From Ferruginibacter sp. (GTDB taxonomy: Bacteria > Bacteroidota > Bacteroidia > Chitinophagales > Chitinophagaceae), in the NCBI GenBank assembly GCA_025350645.1, contig JANXXM010000164.1:28175-92174 (forward strand): 64,000 nucleotides of DNA. The letters run 5' to 3'. A program made the position numbers and the translations under genes. Positions 28,037-37,299 of the stretch are shown piece after piece. The first letter of the stretch is position 1; every line of letters starts with the position of its first letter. Below the pieces are notes generated by a model that saw only the letters and a program-made list of their open reading frames with translations, had not been told where the DNA came from and made no database searches.

Positions 28037-28810
28037 ATGAGCAGGTTTAAAAAAATATTATTTTCTTCTTTTTTACTGCTGATGACCCTCAGCGTTTTTG
28101 CTCAGTTACCCGAGCGGCCAAACCCGCCACGTCTAGTAAACGATTTTACCAACACACTTACTGCAACTCAGGGAGCAGAGCTGGAGCAAAAGTTGGTAGC
28201 ATTGGATGACAGTACTTCTACGCAAATAGCTGTTGTAATTGTGCCCTCGGTAAACGGGCGAACGATATCCGATTATAATGTAGACCTTTTAAGAAAATGG
28301 GGTGTAGGTTCAAAAAAAAATAATAATGGAGTTGTACTGCTTATTGCAAAAGATGACCGCACCTTAGATATAACCGTAGGTTATGGGTTAGAAGGCAACC
28401 TTACCGATGCAACTGCAAAGCAAATAATAGATGATATTATTGTGCCTAATTTTAAAGGCAATGATTATTACAGAGGTATAGACCAAGGTACAGATGCAAT
28501 AATGCAAGCTGTAAAAGGGCAATACAATACAGTAAGGCAAAGAAGTACTGGCAAAGGTGGCAGCAGCTTTATTTTTATTATTATCATCGTCATTATTGTT
28601 TTATTAATATCCCGCAGAGGCGGTGGTGGCGGTACTTTTATGAGCCGCCGCGGGCAAACGGGTATTGGAGAAGCAATATTATGGAGCACACTGCTGGGTG
28701 GCGGCAGGGGAGGCGGTGGCGGCGGAGATTGGGGTGGCGGCGGGGGTGGTGGCTTTGGCGGTTTTGGTGGTGGCAGCGGCGGTGGCGGCGGTGCAAGCGG
28801 AAGCTGGTAA
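28037..28810 (+). CDS. secreted, membrane-anchored TPM-domain protein with Gly-rich tail
   Basis: A 257-residue protein with a signal peptide (FKKILFSSFLLLMTLSVFA), a periplasmic TPM domain (about residues 30-150, including FTNTLTATQGAELEQKL and STSTQIAVVIVPS), one transmembrane helix near residues 180-197 (FIFIIIIVIIVLLI) and a C-terminal tail made almost entirely of glycine with some Ser, Phe and Trp. This is the classic YgcG-like layout. It closes the LemA-LemA-TPM-TPM cluster. The low-complexity tail makes the local DNA strongly G-rich. Function inferred only as an envelope-associated partner of LemA. Confidence 0.88.
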   Translation: MSRFKKILFSSFLLLMTLSVFAQLPERPNPPRLVNDFTNTLTATQGAELEQKLVALDDSTSTQIAVVIVPSVNGRTISDYNVDLLRKWGVGSKKNNNGVVLLIAKDDRTLDITVGYGLEGNLTDATAKQIIDDIIVPNFKGNDYYRGIDQGTDAIMQAVKGQYNTVRQRSTGKGGSSFIFIIIIVIIVLLISRRGGGGGTFMSRRGQTGIGEAILWSTLLGGGRGGGGGGDWGGGGGGGFGGFGGGSGGGGGASGSW

Positions 28811-28909
28811 ATGTTTTACACTATTTCATATTCTTTTCTAAAAAAATACTTTTGTGTTTTTAAGTTTAAAATATACTTTCTGTTTTAAACGTTTCGTAAA
28901 TAATTTCAG

Positions 28910-29791
28910 ATGAAAGTTGCAGGGTTTACTTTTATACGCAATGCCATAAAATACGATTATCCTGTAGTGGAATCTATAACATCTTTATTGCCGCTGGTAG
29001 ATGAAATGGTAGTGGCTGTAGGTAATTCTGATGATGGCACAAGAGCATTGATAGAAGCCATACCCAGCCATAAAATTCGTATAATAAATACTGTATGGGA
29101 TGAAAATATAAGAACAGGCGGCGCAGTACTTGCGGTAGAAACCAATAAAGCATTTGCAGCCATAAGTGCCGGTGTAGACTGGGCATTTTATTTACAGGCA
29201 GATGAAGTAATTCATGAAAAAGATTATGATGTTATACGTACAGCCATGAAGGATAATCTTACCAACAAAAAAGTGGATGGGCTGCTATTTAAATACATTC
29301 ATTTTTATGGCAATTACAATTATGTGGGTGCCGGAAAACAATGGTACAAAAATGAAATAAGGATTATAAGAAATAATAAAAATATTACTTCTTACAGAGA
29401 TGCACAGGGCTTTCGTTTTGGCGATAATACAAAATTAAAAGTAAAAAAAATAAATGCGTATATCTATCATTATGGCTGGGTAAAACACCCAACTGTATGC
29501 AACCAGAAATCGCTGAATTTTACTAAAATGCACAATCCCGGTTTTGTGGCTACAGCAGAAGAACTCCAGAGAGATTTTGATTATCACCGAATAGACAGGC
29601 TGCTGTTATTTAATGGCACACACCCACACGCCATTGCAGAAAAAATTAAAAAAGTAAACTGGATATTTGAGTACAATACTTTGCAAAGCAGCTATGCAAA
29701 TATGAAGCTTAGCCATAAGATCAGTTTTTTTATTGAAGATATAACAGGCTACAGAATTGGTGAGTATAAAAATTATAAACTAGTTCGATAG
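28910..29791 (+). CDS. family 2-type glycosyltransferase
   Basis: A 293-residue GT-A fold glycosyltransferase. The N-terminal VAGFTFIRNAIKYDYPVVES resembles small GT2 proteins; the nucleotide-sugar/metal-binding acidic motif is YLQADEV near residue 100. It has no membrane helices. It stands alone, convergent with the ABC exporter gene at 29824. It may add a sugar to an envelope glycan or lipid exported by that neighbour, but this is inference from proximity. Confidence 0.8.
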   Translation: MKVAGFTFIRNAIKYDYPVVESITSLLPLVDEMVVAVGNSDDGTRALIEAIPSHKIRIINTVWDENIRTGGAVLAVETNKAFAAISAGVDWAFYLQADEVIHEKDYDVIRTAMKDNLTNKKVDGLLFKYIHFYGNYNYVGAGKQWYKNEIRIIRNNKNITSYRDAQGFRFGDNTKLKVKKINAYIYHYGWVKHPTVCNQKSLNFTKMHNPGFVATAEELQRDFDYHRIDRLLLFNGTHPHAIAEKIKKVNWIFEYNTLQSSYANMKLSHKISFFIEDITGYRIGEYKNYKLVR

Positions 29792-29823
29792 GGAAGTTTA
29801 CACTTTTTATTTTTCTTTGATAG

Positions 29824-31644
29824 TTATTTCACCTGCTGCATAGTTACCAAACGCTTGTAAAAACCATCCTGGTTTATAAGGCTGGTATGCGTACCTCGTT
29901 CTACCACTTGTCCTTTGCGCAGCACAATAATTTCATTTGCATGGCGTATGGTACTTAGCCGGTGTGCTATTACAACAGAGGTTCGGTTTTCCATTAAATT
30001 ATTTATAGCATCCTGCACCAGTCTTTCACTTTCTGTATCCAGAGATGAAGTGGCTTCGTCTAAAATAAGTATGGGAGGATTTTTTAAAACCGCTCTTGCT
30101 ATGGTAAGCCGCTGCCTTTCGCCGCCGCTTAGTTTCATTCCTCTGTCGCCTATATTGGTATCATAGCCCTGCTCTTTTTTTTCTATAAATAAATGAGCAT
30201 TGGCAATTTTTGCTGCATTAAAAATTTCTTCCTGTCCTGCATTTTCCATACCCAGTGCTATATTGTTTGCAATAGTATCATTAAAGAGTATCGGCTCCTG
30301 TGTTACGATACTCATAAGGCTTCGCAGGGAAAATAAAGAGTAGTCTTTTATGTCAACTCCATCCACTAATATTTGCCCGCTGGTAGTATCATGAAACCTA
30401 GGAATAAGATCTGCCAGGGTAGATTTTCCTGCACCGCTGCTGCCTACCAGTGCTACTGTCTCGCCTTTTTTTACGGTAATATTAATGTCTTTTAAAATCA
30501 TTACATCTTCATAATAAAAACTTACGTTTTTAAATTCTATGCTTTCATTAAAATGGGTTATTTGTATGCCTCCCGGGTTTTCATTTACCGTTACGGGTGC
30601 GTTTAATACTTCTTCTATTCTTGCAATAGCGGCACTGCCCCGCTGCAGGTTACTAAATGCCCCGGATATACTTTTTGCAGGATCAATAATACCCCAGAAC
30701 ATAGCCATATAAGTAAGAAAATCTGCACCTTTTAGTAAAGACATTTCGTTGCCCAGCACCTTGCTGCCCCCATAATAAAGTATGCTTGTAAACATGGTAA
30801 CACCAAGCATTTCGCTCATAGGCGATGCAAAGCTTTGCCTGTATCCTATTTTATTGGTAATATCCAAAAGATGATAACTGTTATCAGCAAATTTTTTTCT
30901 TATGGCCCGTTCTACATTAAATGCTTTTATCACTCTTAGCCCACTTAATGTTTCATCTAATATAGAAATAGATTCTCCGCTTTTTTGCGCAACTTCTCCT
31001 GATGGTTTTTTTAAAGATCGTCCCAGTCTTCCTATAAAAAACCCCATAACAGGAATAAAAAATAAAATGATAACCGTGAGTTCTGCACTTACAGAAAAAA
31101 GCACAATGAGATAAAAAATGATTTGCAAAGGATCTTTTACCCATCCCTCCAAAGCAGATAATACAGAGCCTTCTACCTGCCCCACATCATTGGTCATACG
31201 GCTCATAAGGTCACCTTTTCGCTGCTCCGTAAAATAGCCAATAGGCAGGCTGAGTACTTTATTAAAAATATCTATCCTGAACCTGGTAGCTACTTTATTT
31301 TTTGCGGGCATTAACGACCGGGAGGCCAGGTACAGGAAAACATTTTTTAAAACAATACTTATAATTATTAAAACACAAATTATACCAAGCGCCTGTACAG
31401 GCGTGCTGGTACTTACTAAAACCGTAATCTTCTCTTTTATAAGTTGAAAAAGAGATAATTTGGTAGCGCCGTTGCTCACTGGAATAGCTCCCATATCTAC
31501 TTTAAACAACACCTGCAAAAAAGGAAGAAACATACCCAGAGATGCTATTCCAAAAAGTATAGAAAGTATAGTACAAACTATGTAAGAAGTAATAGCCAGC
31601 TTGTAATCCTTTAAGTACGCAAAAATGAGTGAATATTTTTTCAT
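29824..31644 (-). CDS. MsbA-like ABC exporter (fused permease-ATPase)
   Basis: A 606-residue half-transporter: an N-terminal six-helix ABC transmembrane domain (about residues 15-320) and a C-terminal ATPase. Walker A is GSSGAGKST, the signature is LSGGERQRL, and Walker B is ILILDEATSSLD. Homodimers of this type export lipids, lipid A precursors, peptides or drugs. In Bacteroidota, single-gene copies of this kind are commonly annotated as MsbA-like lipid exporters. The gene is monocistronic and divergent from rbfA. The substrate cannot be decided from sequence. Confidence 0.92.
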   Translation of the reverse strand: MKKYSLIFAYLKDYKLAITSYIVCTILSILFGIASLGMFLPFLQVLFKVDMGAIPVSNGATKLSLFQLIKEKITVLVSTSTPVQALGIICVLIIISIVLKNVFLYLASRSLMPAKNKVATRFRIDIFNKVLSLPIGYFTEQRKGDLMSRMTNDVGQVEGSVLSALEGWVKDPLQIIFYLIVLFSVSAELTVIILFFIPVMGFFIGRLGRSLKKPSGEVAQKSGESISILDETLSGLRVIKAFNVERAIRKKFADNSYHLLDITNKIGYRQSFASPMSEMLGVTMFTSILYYGGSKVLGNEMSLLKGADFLTYMAMFWGIIDPAKSISGAFSNLQRGSAAIARIEEVLNAPVTVNENPGGIQITHFNESIEFKNVSFYYEDVMILKDINITVKKGETVALVGSSGAGKSTLADLIPRFHDTTSGQILVDGVDIKDYSLFSLRSLMSIVTQEPILFNDTIANNIALGMENAGQEEIFNAAKIANAHLFIEKKEQGYDTNIGDRGMKLSGGERQRLTIARAVLKNPPILILDEATSSLDTESERLVQDAINNLMENRTSVVIAHRLSTIRHANEIIVLRKGQVVERGTHTSLINQDGFYKRLVTMQQVK

Positions 31645-31707
31645 TAGATTTAATAAGAGAATAGAACCGCAAAGTAACTAATTTTACAGCCATATAAAGC
31701 ACAACAA

Positions 31708-32100
31708 ATGATAGAAGGAAAAAGACAAAAACAAGTGGCGGCAGTTTTAGAAAAAGACCTTAATGAGATTTTTCAGCGTATGGGACTTACAATGATGGAT
31801 GGCGGGATGATTTCTATAGCCTCAGTAAAAATAACCCCCGATCTTTTTGATGCAAGGATATACCTCAGTTTTTTTAAAATAACCGATGCCGTTGCCACCC
31901 TTAATAAAATACAGGAAAAAGCATGGGAAATAAAAAAAGAACTTACCGCAAGAGTGCGCCACCAGTTGCGCAGCATGCCACAACTTACTTTTTATATAGA
32001 TGATACGCTGGATTATGTAGATAAAATGGAACAGATATTTAAAGAAATAAAAGTACAGGATAAAAATATTGCAGATAATTTAGACCCTAAAGAAAACTGA
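31708..32100 (+). CDS. rbfA: ribosome-binding factor A
   Basis: A 130-residue KH-like protein that binds the 30S subunit and helps 16S rRNA 5'-end maturation and cold adaptation. Conserved parts are RQKQVAAVLEKDLNEIF, ITPDLFDARIYLSFF and the RHQLRSMPQLTFYIDDTLD segment typical of RbfA. Its TGA stop overlaps the ATG of the following permease gene (TGATG), which implies translational coupling. In many Bacteroidota rbfA sits directly before this permease. Confidence 0.92.
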   Translation: MIEGKRQKQVAAVLEKDLNEIFQRMGLTMMDGGMISIASVKITPDLFDARIYLSFFKITDAVATLNKIQEKAWEIKKELTARVRHQLRSMPQLTFYIDDTLDYVDKMEQIFKEIKVQDKNIADNLDPKEN

Positions 32101-33317
32101 TGTATTTTTTATTTGCGTGGCGATATTTCAGGGCAAAAAAATCTGCAAATGCGGTAAATATTATAGCATGGGTAACTACTATTGTAATTGCATTTGCTAC
32201 CTGCTGCCAGGTGCTGGTGCTTAGTGTTTTTAATGGTTTTGAAGACCTTGTAAAATCTTTATACTCCTCTTTTTATACAGATATTAAAATTGTACCCGCC
32301 AGCGGAAAAACGTTTACCCTTACGCAGGAAAATATTGTGCAAATAAAAAAGCAACCTTTTGTTGCAGGTGCTTCTATGGTTGCAGAAGATAAAGCGCTGC
32401 TGCAAAATGAAGCATCACAATCTGTAGTTACCTTAAAGGGTGTAGATACCAATTACAGGATAATAACTGGTGTAGCTTCCAAAACAAATACCGGCACTTT
32501 TAATATTGGTACTATTGATGACCCAGGGCTAGTGGTAGGTTACGGTGTACAAAATGCTGCAGATATCAGTATGAATGCTGCTTTTCCGCCGGGTGTGGTA
32601 ACCATTATTCTTCCTAAAAAAAATAAAGGTATAGATGCTGCCGATGCTATGAGCGAAGGCAATGCAAAAACAAACGGCGTATTTGCTATACAGCAGGAAA
32701 TAGATAACCAATATGCCATTACCAATATTGATTTTGTGAAACGGCAAATGGGGTATGCAGCAGATGAATATAGTGCTATGGAAATTAAATTACTGCCAAA
32801 GCAAAACGCAGCAGAAGCAAAAAAAAAATTACAGATTGTACTGGGCAATAAATTTTTAGTAAAAACAAGGTATGAGCAAAATGCAGGTTTATACAATACA
32901 ATGAACCTGGAGAAATGGGCTATTTATGCCGTGTTTACACTCATACTTATTATAGCTGCTTTTACCATGGTAAGTGCGCTTACCATACTTGTATTAGAAA
33001 AGAAAAAAGACATCGGAATTTTAAGAAGCATGGGGGTAACAAAAGCTGGTATTCAAAAAATATTTCTGAGCGAAGGCCTGCTCCTTGGCTTTGCAGGTGC
33101 CGCCATTGGTATTGTACTGGCACTTATTATTTGTATGTTTCAGTTAAAATTTCATCTCATAAAAATACAGGGTGGGTCTTTTTTAATAGATTATTTTCCT
33201 ATAAAATTAATAGCTACAGATTTTTTAATGGTAGCCGGTGCTGCTATATTTATTTCTTTTTTAGCTTCATGGTTTCCTGCATATAAAGCTGCGGGAGAAA
33301 ATATAGGTCTTAAATAA
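32100..33317 (+). CDS. FtsX/LolE-like ABC permease
   Basis: A 405-residue inner-membrane permease of the MacB/LolC/LolE class: one N-terminal helix (near residues 20-45), a large periplasmic domain (about 45-275) and three C-terminal helices within an FtsX-like domain, including EKKKDIGILRSMGVTKAGI, the segment that contacts the ATPase. LolC/E-type proteins work with a LolD ATPase to release lipoproteins from the inner membrane. No LolD is in the window, so the partner is elsewhere. The start overlaps the rbfA stop. Confidence 0.9.
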   Translation: MYFLFAWRYFRAKKSANAVNIIAWVTTIVIAFATCCQVLVLSVFNGFEDLVKSLYSSFYTDIKIVPASGKTFTLTQENIVQIKKQPFVAGASMVAEDKALLQNEASQSVVTLKGVDTNYRIITGVASKTNTGTFNIGTIDDPGLVVGYGVQNAADISMNAAFPPGVVTIILPKKNKGIDAADAMSEGNAKTNGVFAIQQEIDNQYAITNIDFVKRQMGYAADEYSAMEIKLLPKQNAAEAKKKLQIVLGNKFLVKTRYEQNAGLYNTMNLEKWAIYAVFTLILIIAAFTMVSALTILVLEKKKDIGILRSMGVTKAGIQKIFLSEGLLLGFAGAAIGIVLALIICMFQLKFHLIKIQGGSFLIDYFPIKLIATDFLMVAGAAIFISFLASWFPAYKAAGENIGLK

Positions 33318-33339
33318 CTATTGCTTTTATATCAAGTTT

Positions 33340-34203
33340 TTAGGGATGAAGGATATCTGGATATTTATCTAATGTTTCAAAATTGTATTCATCTGTACTT
33401 TTCAATTTTTGTATCATCCAACTCAAAGCCGCAGAATCTGTACTGTTTTTAAACGTACGGTCATGCATAAGCAATACTAAATGCCCCGGAGTTCTGGTTT
33501 CAGATTTTACAAAGAAGTTATTTATTTCATTTACCAAAAGAGTGTCTGATTGTATTAACTTTTGATTTCTTGTAAAACGCCATTCCAGATCCCAGCCAAT
33601 CAGATTATAATTGCTTCTTTTTAAACTATCTGCCGTTTGTGTGCTTTTTTTTAAATCAGTAAAATTAATCTTTGCTGTGCGCCAAATGTTACGACCAGGG
33701 GTGCGAATAATATTAGTAGTAAAATGAAAGCTGTCATTACTTCTGCCAAAATCATTTATTGCTCCGGCACTTTCTCTGTAAAATTTATTAAAATTATTAT
33801 GAAAAGCATGAGTATAACTGTGATTGCATATTTGTAAAAAAGAATCAAACTGCATTGTATTCCACGTATTATTTTGGCTTGGGCTGCCATGCACATGTTC
33901 TCCAATTATAAACATTGTAGCAGTTACTTTTTCCTGTTTTATAATATTAATAACGTTATTGGTACCAGCTCCTGGTCCATCATCAAAAGTGAGATAAATT
34001 GTTTTTGCTTTTTTAATTTTTATAACGCTGTCAGCTTTTTGTTTTGCCAGTACAGTATCTGCCTTTACATTAGCCTCTTTAAGAAAAGGCTTATTATAAT
34101 TGCAAAATTCTAAACCGTAAATGCTAGTGAAGGTGATGCTGGTTAGTATTGATGCTTTGGCAAGCATTGAGCTGTTAAGATAACTGCTCTTCTCGGTATT
34201 CAT
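33340..34203 (-). CDS. NodB-type polysaccharide deacetylase-like protein
   Basis: A 287-residue protein with an N-terminal hydrophobic segment and a NodB homology domain: YLTFDDGPG (metal-binding Asp pair) near residue 72 and HSYTHAF (the H-x3-H metal ligand) near residue 125. Such enzymes remove acetyl groups from N-acetylglucosamine-containing polymers such as peptidoglycan, chitin or exopolysaccharide. The catalytic set looks complete in the N-terminal half; the C-terminal half is less typical. It is a monocistronic gene on the minus strand. The specific substrate is unknown. Confidence 0.85.
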   Translation of the reverse strand: MNTEKSSYLNSSMLAKASILTSITFTSIYGLEFCNYNKPFLKEANVKADTVLAKQKADSVIKIKKAKTIYLTFDDGPGAGTNNVINIIKQEKVTATMFIIGEHVHGSPSQNNTWNTMQFDSFLQICNHSYTHAFHNNFNKFYRESAGAINDFGRSNDSFHFTTNIIRTPGRNIWRTAKINFTDLKKSTQTADSLKRSNYNLIGWDLEWRFTRNQKLIQSDTLLVNEINNFFVKSETRTPGHLVLLMHDRTFKNSTDSAALSWMIQKLKSTDEYNFETLDKYPDILHP

Positions 34204-34281
34204 TTATTAATTAATTTATGCAGTAAATATATGTACTTGTTTAAATAAACAAAATTTTTATTTGTTAACAAAAAATAAAAA

Positions 34282-35418
34282 CTATTTGTTGCTGTTGCCT
34301 ATCTGAAGATCTGTAATTATTGGGAAATGATCACTCATCTTTTTGTTGATACGTACAAATTGTTTTACTCCAAAAAGTTTATCACAAAGAATATTATCTA
34401 TGCGTAGTGTGGGAGATATTGCAGAAAAAGTTCTGCCTATGCCACCTCCTTTTTCTACAAAAGCATTTTTTAGATTTTTTCCTATAATATCGTAAGCATA
34501 ACTATTAGGTACATCATTAAAGTCGCCGCAAATAATTACCGGGTAAAGACTTTCATTTACCGCTTTTCGTATACGATCGCTTTGCAGTCTTCTTTTTAAA
34601 AAACCTGTTTTTAATTTTACAATTATATTTTTAGATTTTTTAAGATCGCTTCCATTTTCTATGGTAGGATCATCCATATATTGCCTATTTACATTGCTAA
34701 ATTTTAAAGACTGCAGATGAACGTTAAATATGCGAAAAGTATCTGCACCTTTCTGAATATCTGTGTATTGAAATATCGAATTATAGTCATTAGGATCATA
34801 GCTAATAGTATGTTGACGTACTATCGGAAATTTACTGAAAGTAATAATTCCAAAACGATGCTTTCCGTCAAAGTCCAGTTTTTTATTATAGGAATAATTA
34901 TACTGGGAAAAATGAAGTTCTTTTAAAAACTGGGGTACATAATTTATTGCTGTGGAATCAAAATCACTAGCTACCATTTCCTGAAAGCAAGCGATATCCG
35001 GCTCATATTTATTTATAAGCGCAATCATTTTTTCTTTCACTTCGGGATGCTTTTTATGCTCCAGAATATCGAAGTGTTCCACATTCCAGCTCATCACCCT
35101 AATATCCGCAGGTGCTTTGGCTGTCATATCTTCTGTAGAAAACCTAAATTTTATAAGCTGTCTCACGGGGTTCCATGCAAGCAATATTGCAGCTATACTT
35201 ATGAATGCAAATTTTGTTTTAAAAATAAGCCAAAAAATAATAAACAACACCAATATTAATAAGAGATAAAGAGATGCAAGCGTGAGTAAGCCTACAAACC
35301 AAAAATAAGCGGGATTAAACCAGGAACAATAGCACCCAAGCAAAAATGATACAGCAATAACAATATTAAAATATACAAAAAATCGTTTTGTATATCTTCT
35401 GAAAATTCCTGTTCGCAT
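34282..35418 (-). CDS. membrane-anchored endonuclease/exonuclease/phosphatase family protein
   Basis: A 378-residue EEP-superfamily protein. Two or three membrane helices occupy the first 90 or so residues, then the EEP domain: MSWNVEHFD, IACFQEM (catalytic Glu), CGDFNDVPNS and SDHFPI at the C-terminus (Asp-His pair). The fold serves DNA endonucleases, sphingomyelinases and phosphoinositide phosphatases; membrane anchoring here argues for a periplasmic phosphodiesterase or nuclease. It lies 78 bp upstream, on the same strand, of the NodB-type gene, with which it could be cotranscribed. Activity not assignable further. Confidence 0.85.
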   Translation of the reverse strand: MRTGIFRRYTKRFFVYFNIVIAVSFLLGCYCSWFNPAYFWFVGLLTLASLYLLLILVLFIIFWLIFKTKFAFISIAAILLAWNPVRQLIKFRFSTEDMTAKAPADIRVMSWNVEHFDILEHKKHPEVKEKMIALINKYEPDIACFQEMVASDFDSTAINYVPQFLKELHFSQYNYSYNKKLDFDGKHRFGIITFSKFPIVRQHTISYDPNDYNSIFQYTDIQKGADTFRIFNVHLQSLKFSNVNRQYMDDPTIENGSDLKKSKNIIVKLKTGFLKRRLQSDRIRKAVNESLYPVIICGDFNDVPNSYAYDIIGKNLKNAFVEKGGGIGRTFSAISPTLRIDNILCDKLFGVKQFVRINKKMSDHFPIITDLQIGNSNK

Positions 35419-35542
35419 ACAATAAAGATAAGGCTTAGTTAAAAGCGATTAACATAAAAATTTCTTAATAGCATACTGTTTTTATGTACTGGCATTATTT
35501 TGCGTAATGTGTATTATTCACTAACAAAATAAAACAAACATT

Positions 35543-36127
35543 ATGAAAAACACTTTACTCATATTATCCTCAACAATTCTTTTTTTTACTGCATGTAAAA
35601 CAGAAAAAAAAGAGGCATTGCAAATTGATAAAGGCATTGTATTTACGGATACCTCATTGCTTAAGCAAGGTAATTATTCTACTGATGTTGCACCGGCAGG
35701 TAATATTGAACCAGCCGTTTTACCGCAAGAAAAAAATACCCGATCAAAACCTGAGATAAGAACAATTACCAAAATAATAAGAGTGGTAGAAAAAAAACGA
35801 CCTATAGCAATACAAAATCCGCAGCCGCCTGCTACTGCACCTGTTGTAGAAACACCTGCACCTGTAGCACAGACACCTGCTCCTTCAACCGGCACTAACA
35901 CAGATGTAGTAAAAACATCTGAACCTGCTAAAAAAAATGAAGGATGGAGCGGAGCTGCAAAAGGTGCTGCCATGGGTGGAATAGGTGGCGCTGTAGCAGG
36001 TGCGGTTATTGGTAAAAAGAAAGGTAAGAGCGCAATAATAGGAGGTATTATTGGTGCAGCAGGTGGATATATATTAGGCAGAAATGCAGATAAAAAATCT
36101 GGCAGAGCAAATATTGCAGAAAATTAA
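35543..36127 (+). CDS. glycine-zipper lipoprotein
   Basis: A 194-residue predicted lipoprotein: signal peptide with the lipobox FFTAC (Cys near residue 18), a charged Lys/Glu stretch, a Pro/Ala/Thr-rich linker (about residues 90-125), and a C-terminal glycine-zipper domain (GAAMGGIGGAVAGAVIG and IIGGIIGAAGGYILG) that would insert in or bind to a membrane. Similar proteins (YMGG/Rick-17kDa types) sit in the outer membrane and influence envelope stability. Its terminator is shared with the convergent peroxidase gene. Confidence 0.85.
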   Translation: MKNTLLILSSTILFFTACKTEKKEALQIDKGIVFTDTSLLKQGNYSTDVAPAGNIEPAVLPQEKNTRSKPEIRTITKIIRVVEKKRPIAIQNPQPPATAPVVETPAPVAQTPAPSTGTNTDVVKTSEPAKKNEGWSGAAKGAAMGGIGGAVAGAVIGKKKGKSAIIGGIIGAAGGYILGRNADKKSGRANIAEN

Positions 36128-36152
36128 TAGCAGTATTATTTAATTATACAAC

Positions 36153-36182
36153 AACGGTTTTTGCTAAGGCAAAAACCGTTTA
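36153..36182. terminator. bidirectional terminator with perfect 12-bp stem
   Basis: Arms 36153-36164 (AACGGTTTTTGC) and 36169-36180 are perfect complements with a 4-base loop and flanking A/T-runs. It ends both the glycine-zipper gene (+) and the MauG-type gene (-). The stop codon of the latter (36164-36166) lies at the loop. Confidence 0.85.
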
Positions 36183-37189
36183 TTTTTTGTAAAGGCAGTA
36201 TCTGTAAGGGTTCGTAAAAAAAGTAGGAGTTGTTGTCTTTCTATATTAGATAAAATAATTTTTTTTCTAAGTTGTGTATCGAGATTTTTAATGGTTGTGT
36301 CTATATTGGTGTAATGGTCTATTACTTTATCCAGATAAGCAAAACGCCCATCGTGCATGTAAGGAAGAGTAAGGGAAATATTTCGAAGTGTAGGAACTTT
36401 AAATTTTAGGGAATCGCTTTTATTACCTGTTATTTTTTGCCTGCCTATATCATCAAATCGGTTCAGCGTTATTCCATTGTTACGATAACTATTATCTGTA
36501 AATAAAGGTTCTGCATGGCAGCTATTACAAAGCGCTTTAAATATTTCATACCCTTTTTGTTCGGGTAAAATAAAACTGGCTTCTCCTCTTTTTACTTTAT
36601 CGTATTTACTATTTGCACTCACCAGGCTGCCGGTAAACTGGGCAAGTGCTTTAAGCATTTGGCTGCTGGTTATATTTGCATTGCCAAATGCATTGCGAAA
36701 CATGCGGCGGTATACACTATCCGCTTTTATTTTTAGCATAACATTATCCAGTGTTTCTCCCATTTCGTTTGCTGCAGTAAGCGGTGCAAGAGGCTGCATT
36801 TCTATATTATTTATGCCACCATCCCAGTGCCATTCCTTCATCCAAGCAAGGTTTATAAGTGCCTGTGCATTGCGGGTACTAAAATTGTTGTTTATGCCAT
36901 GGCTAAGATCATGATCGTAGGTAGAAAATGCTGCAAAGGGCTGGTGACAACTGCCACAGCTTACCTCCCCATCCTTACTAAGCTTGCCGTCATAAAATAG
37001 TTTTTTACCTAATTGAAAACCTTCTTCCGTTAGGCTGTTATTAGCAAAAATATTTGTGGCAGGTTTGGGAAATCCGTATGGAATTTTAAAAAGAACAGGC
37101 GTAGGATTATACATCGCTTTTTCCGCCCCGGTTATTATAAGCGCAGCAACAATAAAAAGAAAAAAAGAAAAAAGTACTTTTAGTTTCAA
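36164..37189 (-). CDS. MauG/cytochrome-c-peroxidase-type dihaem protein
   Basis: A 341-residue periplasmic dihaem protein with an N-terminal signal/anchor (LFSFFLFIVAALIITG). Two c-type haem sites are visible: CGSCH near residue 77 and CNSCH near residue 221. The WHWDGGINN segment, the QPL stretch and LRNISLTLPYMHDGRF near the C-terminus are typical of the CcpA/MauG family. Its upstream neighbour on the same strand is an MbnP-family protein, a pairing known from the MbnH-MbnP system, in which the dihaem enzyme oxidises a tryptophan of its partner to kynurenine. The 110-bp gap holds no gene. Ordinary peroxide removal is the alternative. Confidence 0.88.
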   Translation of the reverse strand: MKLKVLFSFFLFIVAALIITGAEKAMYNPTPVLFKIPYGFPKPATNIFANNSLTEEGFQLGKKLFYDGKLSKDGEVSCGSCHQPFAAFSTYDHDLSHGINNNFSTRNAQALINLAWMKEWHWDGGINNIEMQPLAPLTAANEMGETLDNVMLKIKADSVYRRMFRNAFGNANITSSQMLKALAQFTGSLVSANSKYDKVKRGEASFILPEQKGYEIFKALCNSCHAEPLFTDNSYRNNGITLNRFDDIGRQKITGNKSDSLKFKVPTLRNISLTLPYMHDGRFAYLDKVIDHYTNIDTTIKNLDTQLRKKIILSNIERQQLLLFLRTLTDTAFTKNKRFLP

Positions 37190-37299
37190 TTGATCTGTTT
37201 AATTAAATTTACAGAGAAAATAAAAAATTCTTTGGCCCCTGCATTTTACATTACTTTTCCGCTCTGCATAGATTTAAAGTTGCAGGTTATATAAAAAAA

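Noticed and set aside
28550..28800. G-rich tract near the end of the TPM gene as a repeat element
   Set aside because: It is explained by the encoded polyglycine tail of the TPM protein.
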